Shown here in pieces: positions 11,748-21,310 of a DNA stretch of 64,000 bases; within the stretch, counting starts at the first letter, position 1; every line of letters starts with the position of its first letter. The stretch spans positions 7,052,010 to 7,116,009 of the forward strand of contig CP154955.1 of the NCBI GenBank assembly GCA_039621445.1, read 5' to 3'. A model generated the notes under the pieces. The model did no database searches and was not told the DNA's origin. It was given only the letters and a program-made list of their open reading frames with translations. Origin of the DNA: Euglena gracilis. Lineage: Eukaryota > Euglenida > Euglenophyceae > Euglenales. Both the position numbers and the translations under genes were made by a program.

Positions 11748-12485
11748 ACACAAAAATCGTCCATGTCACGCGGACACACCGTGTGTCCGGGTTATGGGCG
11801 CCGAAGGCGCCCATAACCAGGGTTTCCCACCGATTCGTACTTGGGGACTCCCGAGCCCATTCGTACTTATTCGTACTTATTCGTACTTATTCGTACTTCA
11901 AAAAAGGGCCATGTACAGCAATAGGTGACCATTTGGTATGCTTCCTTGAGCACATCTTCAACGTTCTGAAACCGGGAAAAGCAAGGAAAACAGCTCATTC
12001 ACTTGAGAAACTATCTAAATGACAAATGCATTCTGGCGAAATTTGTGGAAAAAAATCGCTGTGAGAAAAAAATACAAAACAGCACAGGAAAAAAAAATTC
12101 CTTCTTTGCGACTGATGTTGTCCAGCATGCCATGCACGAACAAATACTCAATGGTGTGCAAAGCGTTCTTCGCAGTCACCATTGCAAAACATGCAGGACT
12201 CCGAGTGGCAGCTGCATCATTCTCGGAGGAAAAAGAGGGCATGAGGCATCCTGCAGCGTAAGATATGCATCACATACAGAGAAGTGTGAGGGCCCTTCAA
12301 GTCAGTGCAATGGTGTAGAAAATTGTACCTTTTCCACTTGGCAATTCGTACTTATTCGTAACTGGGGAATTTTTCATTCGTACTTATTCGTACTTATTCG
12401 TACTTATTCGTGTACGAATCAGTGGGAAACCCTGCCATAACCCGGGTACACGGTGTGTCCGGGTTACAATGGACGATTTTTGTCT
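11748..12485. mobile_element. Non-autonomous TIR element with subterminal 10-bp tandem repeats
   Basis: The left end reads CAAAAATCGTCCATG, then GGACACACCGTGT, GGTTATGG, AGGGTTTCCCACCGATTCGTAC. The right end is the reverse complement with minor changes. Both ends are followed inward by direct tandem copies of TTCGTACTTA (11865-11900 and 12345-12410). The left arm alone carries a 29-nt perfect hairpin at about 11794-11822 built around GGCGCC-GAA-GGCGCC. The 145-codon interior frame on the plus strand has no recognisable domain and runs into the tandem repeat. No target duplication was identified. Confidence 0.55.
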
Positions 12486-12592
12486 ATATCCGTTGACTAA
12501 GAGGCCCAAGACACACTGTGTCTCGTGGAACTTAGCCACGCAATGTCCACCCCGTATTTTTTTTGCGATTTTTTGTCAAATTTTCAGTTCAC

Positions 12593-12660
12593 GAGGACAC
12601 ACACTGTGTCTCGTGGACTGCCAGTCCACGAGACACAGTGTGTGTCCTCGTGAACTGAAA
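12593..12660. repeat. Near-perfect palindrome of about 65 bp
   Basis: GTTCACGAGGACACACACTG through CTCGTGGACTG, a centre of CC, and the exact complement. Its half-site GAGACACAGTGTGTGTCC is the unit of the array at 15635-15835. Confidence 0.8.
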
Positions 12661-13369
12661 AAATCAACAATTCCCACTGGTCCGACCAACAAGTGCCCCC
12701 CAATAACTTGGCTTTACTACAAAAAAGAGCTGTCGGACGCCGGTTCTGTCCAAAGCCCGGCGTTTGGAACGCCGGGCTTTGGACAGAACCGGCGTCTGAC
12801 ACCTCTTGTTTAAGCCGGCGTTTTAGAGACGCCGGGCTCAGGACAGAACCGGCGTCCCCAACCTTCGGCCAAAGGACACTCCCAGGACCAATCTCCGACC
12901 ACTTAACTGCAATGTCACACCACTTTGCACTTCACCAAATTCCGGCGATCGCGAGGGTATTTCTGGCTGTGTCAATCGTCCAGGTATAAAATCACCCCTC
13001 AATCGAAAGCTCTTTTCATCAGACGACTGGCGATCACCACCAAATTCAGCCACGTCGCCTGGAGCTCTTATTTTCTGTCACTGGGGAATCCTAATTTCAC
13101 AACTCTGGTGACCCCCCAAGGCCCTCAGGTCGTTGATTCGAAGAGGGAGGTGGTCGACCGACCTGTGGAGGTCGGGCCGACCACCATTTTTTTGCACTAC
13201 CCCCCCCCTTTTTTGCATTTTTAAGCCCCCCCCCCCCTGGTCGGTGGGTGGTCGGTGGCTGGTCGGTGGGCATAAAAATGGTCTGTGGCGGCCCCAAATC
13301 ACCCGCTATGACCCGTTATGGCCAGTTCTCCCCCCCCAGGACCATGTCCTGGGGGGGTCCTGGGGGGGG

Positions 13370-15105
13370 ATGGGGGTGGAGGGAGGAGTTTCCTGCCTCT
13401 CGTGATGCAGAATGCTTGCATTTCTAAAGGATTTTCATGTAATCCCTGTTTCATCATTGTTTTTTTACCCCTCCGGGACCCCATCAAGGGTCCACCGACC
13501 CCCCACCGTCCAAAGATTTCCATCTGGGGGTGTTTATGTTGGTGTAAGACACTTATTTGGACCCATCCGGACCATTTCCGGGTGATTTGGGCCCGCCACA
13601 GACGATGTTTGTGACCACCGACCAGCCACCGACCTGTTTGCATGGGATTTTCTTCAGGGAGACTTAAATGTCGGCGATACTGACCCGTTAGTACATTAGA
13701 GTGGGTAGTCAGACTACCAAATACCCTACCTACCCCGTCTCGCCAACTAGCTACCGACCATTAGTCGGCCGACTCCCCCCCCCCCACCCCCCAGTCTACT
13801 GCCATGCGCCACGAAGGCCTCCTGGTCGAAGGCCGCGCAGCGGCCAAGGGCCACCGCAACAGCCGAAGGCTGCTGCAATTCTGACCAACCAGTCGGCCAA
13901 CTACCCAACACCCCCCACCCTGTCTCGCCAACTAGCTACCGACCATAAGTCGACCGACTACCCCCCCCCAGGCTACCGCCATCCGCCCCGAAGGCCGCCT
14001 GGCCGAAGGCCGAAGGCCGCGCAGCGGCCGAAGGCCGCTGCAATTCAGAACTTGAAAAGTTGATGACGTTATTTAAAGGAGTAGGGTTAGGGTCAAGTTT
14101 CCATCCCTAACTGTCCCACCCCATCCCCTCAACGTCGTTAAATTGGTGTCTGCAGGGGACCCAGCGAACCCAAAGAGGCGCCCAACTAGGGTTAAAAACA
14201 TTGGGGGACCCGAGCGAGGCGCCGAAGGCGCCGAGCGAGGGTCCCCCAATGTGTATTAACCCCAGTTGGGCGCCTCTTTGGGGTAGCTGGTCCCCTGCAG
14301 GCACCACTTTTTCACGCATCAGTCACCGACCCTTCAGCTGGTCGATTGACCCTTCAACTATTTGGTGGCAGGCTGGAAGGGGGGGCTGGCTAGTCGGCCG
14401 ACTAGTCGGCTGACTGGCCAATTGGTTGGCCGACCGACGACGCCAATTGGTCGGTTGGCCTAGTCGGCGGCTAGTCGGTGAGACAGGGGGGGGGGGCCAG
14501 TTGGCCGACTATTCGGCGAACTACCGCGAACGACCCACTCTGTGCTACTGAGTCAACTGCCGACTTTTAAACCCCCCCCTGAAACTTCGGATGGGGTGGA
14601 GGGGGGAGTTTTCTGCCTCTCGTGAGAGTCATGGCCAGTTTCCCCCCTAGGACCCCCCCAGGACCCACCGGGGGGCGGTACCCACTTTAGAATAACCTGA
14701 ACTTGTGCTGCAAAATTTCTGCCAAAAAATGCGGGACCCACCAAGGACCCCTTACAGCACCCCCCCCAGGACCCCCCCCAGCACCCTCCGAAGGACCCCC
14801 CCAGACCCCCCCCAGGACCCCCCCAGGACCCCCAGGACATGGTCCTGGGGGGGGGGAGAACTGGCCATAAGTGCATTTCCGGGTGATTTGGGGCCGCCAC
14901 AGACCATTTTTATGCCCACCGACCACCCACCGACCACCCACCGACCAGGGGGGGGGGCTTAAAAATGCAAAAAAGGGGGGGGGTAGTGCAAAAAAATGGT
15001 GGTCGGCCCGACCTCCACAGGTCGGTCGACCACCTCCACAGGTCGGGCCGACCATGGTCGGCCCGACCTCCACAGCGACCACCTCCGGAAATCCGCACAG
15101 AGCCA
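13370..15105. repeat. Left arm of a 1.7-kb inverted duplication
   Basis: This arm is the reverse complement of 18395-20135 with scattered differences. Landmarks in order are GCCTCTCGTGATGCAG, TTATTTGGACCCATCCGG, AGTACATTAGAGTGGG, GGCCGAAGGCC hairpins (13800-14040), AGGGTTAGGGTCAAG, a CCAACTAGGGTTAA block, and the GGTCGGGCCGACC cluster ending at GGAAATCCGCACAGAGCC. No gene. This copy contains a 21-bp hairpin insertion at about 14214-14240 that the right arm lacks. Confidence 0.75.
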
Positions 15106-15555
15106 CAAAATCCTTTTTGAGTTGGCAACATACTCGGGGGATAAGTTGTTTTTGTGGCTCACTTTTTCATAGGCGGGGGGGGGGGGCTCCGCCCCCCCCG
15201 CACCCCCCCCCTCAAATAACAAAATCCCCTCTATGTTGGCAACATGCTTGGAGGGCTAAATCCTTTTTGTGCAAATATTTTGCAATTTTATTGAAAATCC
15301 GATGGGGAGAGGTGTTCTTTTGCCAAAAGTGGCCCAAAATGGGCATTTCCCCCCCACGTTTTTGCATATTCACCCCCGATTGGGGGGTTCTGGAGCCATT
15401 TAAGTGGGTTTGGACTGGTTTTGGGGTGATTTGGACAAAAAAAAATTCCAGGGGGGGGGCTGAAATTTGCAGAAGGGGTAGTGCAAAAAAATGGAGGTCG
15501 GGCCGACCAGGTCGGCCCGACCTCCACAGCGACCACCTCCGGAAATCCGCTCGGG
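15106..15555. repeat. Direct repeat of 20146-20700
   Basis: AAAATCC...GAGTTGGCAACATACTCGGG, AGGCGGGGG...CTCCGCCCCCC, CCGATGGGGAGAGGTG, CACCCCCGATTGGGG and the GGTCGGCCCGACCTCCAC cluster occur in the same order and orientation at both sites. It directly follows one arm of the inverted duplication here and the other arm at 20 kb. Confidence 0.7.
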
Positions 15556-15634
15556 GCCTCTTTCCACTGCCCTGCTGCATTGCATTAGATGTAGAACACC
15601 TCGCATTTCTGGCAAACACCTTTTATTTTTCAGT

Positions 15635-15835
15635 CCACGAGACACAGTGTGTGTCCCCGTGGACTGGGACACACCCTGTGTCTCGTGGACTGCCAGTCCA
15701 CGAGACACAGTGTGTGTCCCAGTCCACGGGGACACACACTGTGTGTGTCCCAGTCCACGGGCACACTGTGTCTCGTGGACTCAGTCCACGAGACACAGTG
15801 TGTGTCTTGGGCCTCAGTCCACGGATATAAAAAAA
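15635..15835. repeat. Array of palindromic CACGAGACACAGTGTG units
   Basis: At least six copies of a unit built on AGTCCACGAGACACAGTGTG in alternating orientations, so that neighbouring copies form hairpins. Spacers differ in length. The array looks superficially CRISPR-like, but units invert and no spacer set is present. Confidence 0.75.
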
Positions 15836-17120
15836 TTTCAGTGGTGGTTGTAACCTTTTTTGAAGCTGAAAAAAATTTGAGGGCTGCAGCCGGCTGTCCA
15901 GAAACGTGATAAATTGGCCCCTACAAGGCACCCTACCCCAAACAGGCTTTTGCTTAAGCCGGCGTTTGAGACGCCGGGCTCAGGACAGAACCGGCGTCCC
16001 CCCCCACGGGCTTTCGGACGCCGGTTCTGTCCTAAAGCCCGGCGTTAGGAACGCCGGCTTTGTCCAAAGCCCGGCGTCCGATTTTCATTCCTAAAAATGT
16101 CACCAAAAGTGCCCAAAAGTGGCCCTAAGGTGCTGGTATGAGTGTTTCAACCATCAAGGACAATGAATTTTGCCATGTGGGGACCACTGGGGTGGATATC
16201 CAAATTTGGCGAAAATTGGCCCAGATTTGGAAATAGAGTACCGTGCAGCGTGGAAAGTTCTGATGAGCGCCGCTGTTTGTCTGTTGAACAGAGCTTTTGA
16301 TCGAGGGGTAACTTGGTAGTACCCTAACGTTGCACGCAGCCCGAGATGACGCTCGCGATCGTCGGATCGGCCAGAATCTGAGTCGAAATTTGTCGCAATT
16401 TTCAGTGATTTTTGGTTTAAGATGCTTAATAAACCTTACAGAAACGTTTTTTTCAATTCCCCTCAAAACGATGAGGAAGGGTGCAAAGAGTGGAGCCAGT
16501 GGGATCCAGGAAAAGAAAAACGTGGCTATTTTTTCCAGGGGTCTGATTCCTAGGGGTGATTCCGAGATCCCTGGAGATGCTCGCAAACATTCTTATTTGT
16601 TAACTGGAAAAAGTGGGGGTGTGTTTAAGTCGGGGGGGGGGTCCAGTCCTGAGGGTGTTTCCAGTTCCTAAACAAAAAGGTGTCGGGACGGGGTGTTCCG
16701 GTGGTGCCTTCCGTCCTAAGACGGAAAAACAACAGAAAAAATAAAAAAAATGATTTTTTTGTTCGAAAAAAAAAAAAAAAAGTCCCTAAACCAGGTTGTC
16801 TTGAGTAAACGGGAAGAAGTTTTTTCCGGGATGAATATAAAGCGTTTTTGATTTCATTGTCAGTGAAGTGGGTGGGGGTCATAGGTGTTGTTGGGTTTCA
16901 AGCACAATGAAAAATTTTGATATTGTTTGGTGCCAATGGTGTGTTGAAAAGAAACTAGTCACAAAAAATTTTTTTGATTCGGGAAAAAAAAAAAAAAAGG
17001 TAGAAAGGTGAAAAAAAAAGTTGTCGAAGAGGTTTTTGTCCATTGTTTTTTTTTTGGGCCAAAAAAAAAATTCCTTCTCGTTCCTCATTTTGTCCATTTT
17101 TGGGTTCCGATTTCCACCTT
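15836..17120. other. Gene-free interior, with GACGCCGG palindromes and a diverged TIR fragment
   Basis: 15955-16085 holds three GACGCCGGTTCTGTCC-type palindromic units, the same family as 12728-12866 and 17410-17510. 16260-16380 (GATCGAGGGGT, then CTCGCGATCG) is a diverged copy of part of the foldback TIR at 17215-17325. The 153-codon minus-strand frame at 16125-16586 has no recognisable domain and I do not call it a gene. Confidence 0.45.
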
Positions 17121-17939
17121 TTCGAAATTCGAATCAACGACTGAGGGCCTGTGTGCACCAGAGTTGTGAAATTAGGATTCCCCAGTGACAGAAAATAAGA
17201 GCTCCAGGCGACGTGGCTGAATTTGGTGGTGACCGCCAGTCGTCTGATGAAAAGAGCTTTCGATCGAGGGGTGATTTTATACCTGGACGATTGACACAGC
17301 CAGAAATACCCTCGCGATCGCCGGAATTTGGTGAAGTGCAAAGTGGTGTGACATTGCAGTTAAGTGGTCGGAGATTGGTCCTGGGAGTGTCCTTTGGCCG
17401 AAGGGGGGGGACGCCGGTTCTGTCCTGAGCCCGGCGTCTCTAAAACGCCGGCTTAAACAAGAGGTCTCGGACGCCGGTTCTGTCCAAAGCCCGGCGTCCG
17501 AGACCTCTTTTTTGTAGTAAAGGACCCCCAGGGGGGGGGGGGCAATCGGCTAGACACTGGAAAAAGTGGACTAGCTAGGTCACTGGAAAAAAAATTCCAA
17601 TAGCTTGCCCTGCTAGCAGACCCCCCCCCCCGGGGGGTCTGCTAGAAAACCCACTAGCCAAATTTGGACTAGCTGCAGTCCAGCCCCCCCCACTGACCCG
17701 AAGAGTCGCCCAACTAGGGTTAATACACATGGGGGGACCCTTGCTCGGCGCCTTCGGCCTCGCTCGGGTCCCCCCATGTTTGAGCCCAGATTTCAGCCTG
17801 AAAACGTGCCTAACCACAGATGCCTTAATTAAAAACGTGTTCAGAGCCCACCAAATGCCTGCCCTGAAATTCGTGGTCATGATTCACGCAAGGGGTCAAA
17901 AACGCGAATTTGTGAAATTTGGACCCAAAAAACGGCGCC

Positions 17940-18095
17940 CTCACTGAAAACGTGCCTGAACACAGATGCCTTCACTGAAAACGTGTCATTGCCACAAATG
18001 CCCTCACTGAAAACGTGCCTGAACACAGATGCCTTCACTGAAAACGCGTCATTGCCACAAAAAAAATGCCCTCACTGAAAACGTGTCACCCCCCC
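17940..18095. repeat. Minisatellite built on CACTGAAAACGTG
   Basis: Alternating half-units CACTGAAAACGTGCCTGAAC and ACAGATGCCTTCACTGAAAA, with a TCATTGCCACAAATGCC variant, give a composite period of about 62 bp. A second array of the same unit lies at 21176-21310. Confidence 0.8.
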
Positions 18096-18122
18096 TTTTT
18101 TCTCTTTTTTCCTTTTTCCCGC

Positions 18123-18365
18123 AGCCCTGCCAATATGGCCAAACGCACGGCAAACTTTGTGAATGGTCTTTTGCCACCACCCCTTAGGACAGAACTGTTC
18201 CTGGCTGCACTCGCGGTATACCAGCAAGATGCCAAGAAGCCGAAGGTTGACCCCCTTCATGGCACCTTGCTGGCACAGGGCAACACAAAGAAAAAGTCCG
18301 GTGTGTTTGTTGCGGAACGTTGCACGGTGGTCAACTTGGGCAAATTTTTGCGCCCCACCAAGTGA
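18123..18365 (+). CDS. Possible terminal exon of an unrecognised gene
   Basis: A long pyrimidine tract (18090-18122) ending in CCCGCAG, a good 3' splice-site pattern, is followed by an open frame to TGA at 18363. An ATG at 18135 starts a 76-codon basic peptide beginning MAKRTANFVNGLLPPP and ending GKFLRPTK. Composition is varied and unlike the repeat-derived frames around it. The frame ends where the right arm of the inverted duplication begins, so the 3' part may be truncated. No domain is recognised. Confidence 0.35.
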   Translation, partial: SPANMAKRTANFVNGLLPPPLRTELFLAALAVYQQDAKKPKVDPLHGTLLAQGNTKKKSGVFVAERCTVVNLGKFLRPTK

Positions 18366-18394
18366 CGAACATTCGGTCGAAAATCAGGACCGGC

Positions 18395-20135
18395 TCTGTG
18401 CGGAATTCTGGAGGTGGTCGCTGTGGAGGTCGGGCCGACCATGGTCGGTCCGACCTGTGGAGGTGGTCGACCGACCTGTGGAGGTCGGGCCGACCAGGTC
18501 GGGCCGACCACCATTTTTTTGCACTACCCCCCCCCCCTTTTTGCATTTTTAAGCCCCCCCCCCCCTGGTCGGTGGGTGGTCGGTGGGTGGTCGGTGGGCA
18601 TAAAAATGGTCTGTGGCGGCCCCAAATCACCCGGAAATGCACTTATGGCCAGTTCTCCCCCCCCAAGGACCATGTCCTGGGGGGGGGGTCCTGGGGGGGT
18701 CCTGGGGGGGGGTCCTGGGGGGGGTCCTGGGGGGGTCCTTCGGAGGGTGCTGGGGGGGGGGGTCCTGGGGGGGTGCTGGGGGGGTCCTTGGTTGGTCCCG
18801 CATTTTTTGGCAGAAATTTTGCAGCACAAGTTCAGGTTATTCTAAAGTGGGTACCGCCCCCCGGTGGGTCCTGGGGGGGTCCTAGGGGGGAAACTGGCCA
18901 TGACTCTCACGAGAGGCAGAAAACTCCCCCTCCACCCGATCCGAAGTTTTCTTTCAGGGGGGGGGGTTAAAAGTCGGCAGTTGACTCAGTAGCACAGAGT
19001 GGGTAGTTCGCCGACTAGTCGGCCAACTGGCTCCCTCCCTCCCCCCGTGCCTCACCGACTAGCTGCCGACTAGGCCAACCGACCAATTGGCGTCGTCGGT
19101 CGGCCAACCAATTGGCCACTCAGCCGACTAGTCGGCCGACTAGCCAGCCCCCCCTTCCAGCCTGCCACCAAATAGTTGAAGGGTCAATCGACCAGCTGAA
19201 GGGTCGGTGACTGATGCGTGAAAAAGTGGTGCCTGCAGGGGACCAGCTACCCCAAAGAGGCGCCCAACTAGGGTTAATACACATTGGGGGACCCTCGCTC
19301 GGGTCCCCCAATGTTTTTAACCCTAGTTGGGCGCCTCTTTGGGTTCGCTGGGTCCCCTGCAGACACCAATTTAACGACGTTGAGGGGATGGGATGGGACA
19401 GTTAGGGATGGAAACTTGACCCTAACCCTACTCCTTTAAATAACGTCATCAACTTTTCAAGTTCTGAATTGCAGCGGCCTTCGGCCGCTGCGCGGCCTTC
19501 GGCCTTCGGCCAGGCGGCCTTCGGGGCGGATGGCGGTAGACTGGGGGGGGGTAGTCGGTCGACTAATGGTCGGTAGCTAGTTGGCGAGACGGGGTGGGGG
19601 GGTGTTGGGTAGTTGGCCGACTGGTTGGTCAGAATTGCAGCAGCCTTCGGCTGTTGCGGTGGCCCTTGGCCGCTGCGCGGCCTTCGACCAGGAGGCCTTC
19701 GTGGCGCATGGCAGTAGACTGGGGGGTGGGGGGGGGAGTCGGCCGACTAATGGTCGGTAGCTAGTCGGCGAGACGGGGTGGGTAGGGTGTTTGGTAGTCT
19801 GACACCCACTCTAATGTACTAACGGGTCAGTGCTGCCGCTGAAGAAAATCCCATGCAAACAGGTCGGTGGCCGTTCGGTGGTCATAAACATCGCCTGTGG
19901 CGGGCCCAAATCACCCGGAAATGGTCCGGATGGGTCCAAATAAGTGTCTTACACCAACATAAACACCCCCAGATAGAAATCTTTGGACGGTGGGGGGTCG
20001 GTGGACCCTTGATGGGGGCCCGGAGGGGTAAAAAAACAATGATGAAACAGGGACTACATGAAAATCCTTTAGAAATGCAAGCATTCTGCATCACGAGAGG
20101 CAGGAAACTCCTCCCTCCACCCCCATCCGAACGTC
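18395..20135. repeat. Right arm of the 1.7-kb inverted duplication
   Basis: Reverse complement of 13370-15105. It lacks the 21-bp GGCGCC-GAA-GGCGCC hairpin insertion present in the left arm (here the site is at about 19283-19312) and contains more C-run/G-run tracts near 18660-18790. No gene. Confidence 0.75.
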
Positions 20136-20145
20136 AAATAACAAA

Positions 20146-20700
20146 ATCCCTTCTGAGTTGGCAACATACTCGGGGTATAAGTTGTTTTTGTGGCTCACTT
20201 TTTTCATAGGCGGGGGGGGCTCCGCCCCCCCCCCCGCACCCCCCGCACCCCCCCCCCTCAAATAACAAAATCCCCTCTATGTTGGCAACGTACTTGAAGG
20301 CTTAAATCCTTTTTGTGCAAAATTTTGCAATTATATTGAAAATCCGATGGGGAGAGGTGTTCTTTTGCCAAAAGTGGCCCAAAATGGGCAATCCCCCCCC
20401 CCACGTTTTTGCATATTCACCCCCGATTGGGGGGTTCTGGAGCCATTTAAGTGGGTTTTGACTGGTTTTGGGGTGATTTGGACAAAAAAAAATTTCAGGG
20501 GGGGGCTTAAATTTCCAGAAAGGGGGGGGGGGTAGTGCAAAAAAATGGAGGTCGGGCCGACCAGGTCGGCCCGACCTCCACAGGTCGATAAGGTCGGGCC
20601 GACCATTGGTCGGGCCGACCATGGTCGGGCCGACCTCCTGGTCGGGCCGACCAGGTCGGCCCGACCTCCACAGCGACCACCTCCAGAAATCCGCTCGGGG
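20146..20700. repeat. Direct repeat of 15106-15555
   Basis: Same order of landmarks as the first copy, with an enlarged GGTCGGGCCGACC cluster at 20548-20690 containing at least six palindromic units. Confidence 0.7.
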
Positions 20701-20703
20701 CCA

Positions 20704-21001
20704 TCAGGACCTGACCAGTGTTCCCTCTGTCTTTCCCACCGCCGAGCAACGTTCCGCTCCTGCGGTCAGCTCTGTTCCCTCCCCTGACCAACCCCCTGTG
20801 CCTCGTGCTGTGTCCCGACTTCCTATAAAACAGGAGAAATGTGGTTTTTGTGGTGTTGCCATTCCGAAAAATCCAAATTGTGTGGAGCTGAACAAAGTTG
20901 TCTGTGACGCCTGCGGTTTGGCATATCATTTTCATTGCCAAGATTTGCGGCGGCCACCAAAGTATGGCTCTTTTTTGTGTAAAACCTGTCGTGTGCCGTG
21001 A
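20704..21001 (+). CDS. PHD-type zinc-finger protein fragment
   Basis: The frame ending at TGA 20999-21001 encodes a C4HC3 pattern. Cys pairs are CGFC (first Cys codon at 20840) and CDAC, then a GLAY spacer, HFHC, and CKTC just before the stop. Spacing C-x2-C, C-x2-C, x4, H-x2-C, C-x2-C is that of a PHD finger, which in known families binds histone tails and appears both in chromatin proteins and in ORF1 of some LINEs. Upstream of about 20704 the frame runs into GGTCGGGCCGACC repeat, so the true start is unknown. The finger sits at the extreme C-terminus. It may be an exon of a host gene or a transposon ORF; the LINE RT at 22.9 kb is a possible partner, but 2 kb of non-coding sequence separates them. 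Confidence 0.5.
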
Positions 21002-21175
21002 TTTTCGCCCCTTCCCTGTTGTTGTGCCAAGGCAACCTAGCCTTCTTGTTGTCGTCTTCTTCGTGTTGTAGAGTGCCCCCCGACCCGCCTCACCCGTTGA
21101 GGACCACCCGGCCTCTCAACCACACGCCGATTTTTCATGATAGCGATTTTCGTTTCTTGCTGGGGGTTGCCACAG

Positions 21176-21310
21176 ATGCCTGAACACAGATGCCTTCACT
21201 GAAAACGTGTCATTGCCACAAATGCCCTCAATGAAAACGTGCCTGAACACAGATGCCTTCACTGAAAACGTGTCATTGCCACAAATGCCCTCATTGAAAA
21301 CGTGTTCATG
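21176..21310. repeat. Second CACTGAAAACGTG minisatellite array
   Basis: Two full composite units of about 62 bp, same sequence as 17940-18095. Confidence 0.8.

Larger units (their letters stand above)
12714..17524. mobile_element. Foldback-type element with about 400-bp terminal inverted repeats
   Basis: 12714-13144 and 17121-17524 are inverted copies. Both outer ends read TACTACAAAAAAGAG. Both carry GACGCCGGTTCTGTCC palindromes, then GGCCAAAGGACACTCCCAGG, AACTGCAATGTCACACCACT and, at the inner end, ACTCTGGTG and GTTGATTCGAA. The interior holds another inverted-duplication arm (13370-15105), a palindrome array and gene-free sequence. No transposase frame was found. It could instead be a chance product of overlapping inverted duplications. 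Confidence 0.5.

Noticed and set aside
12003-12440. 145-codon frame inside the TIR element
   Set aside because: The C-terminal third translates the TTCGTACTTA tandem repeat, and the N-terminal part has no recognisable transposase motif.
15635-15835. CRISPR-like repeat array
   Set aside because: Units alternate orientation, spacing is irregular, spacers are tiny or absent, there are no cas genes, and the context is eukaryotic.
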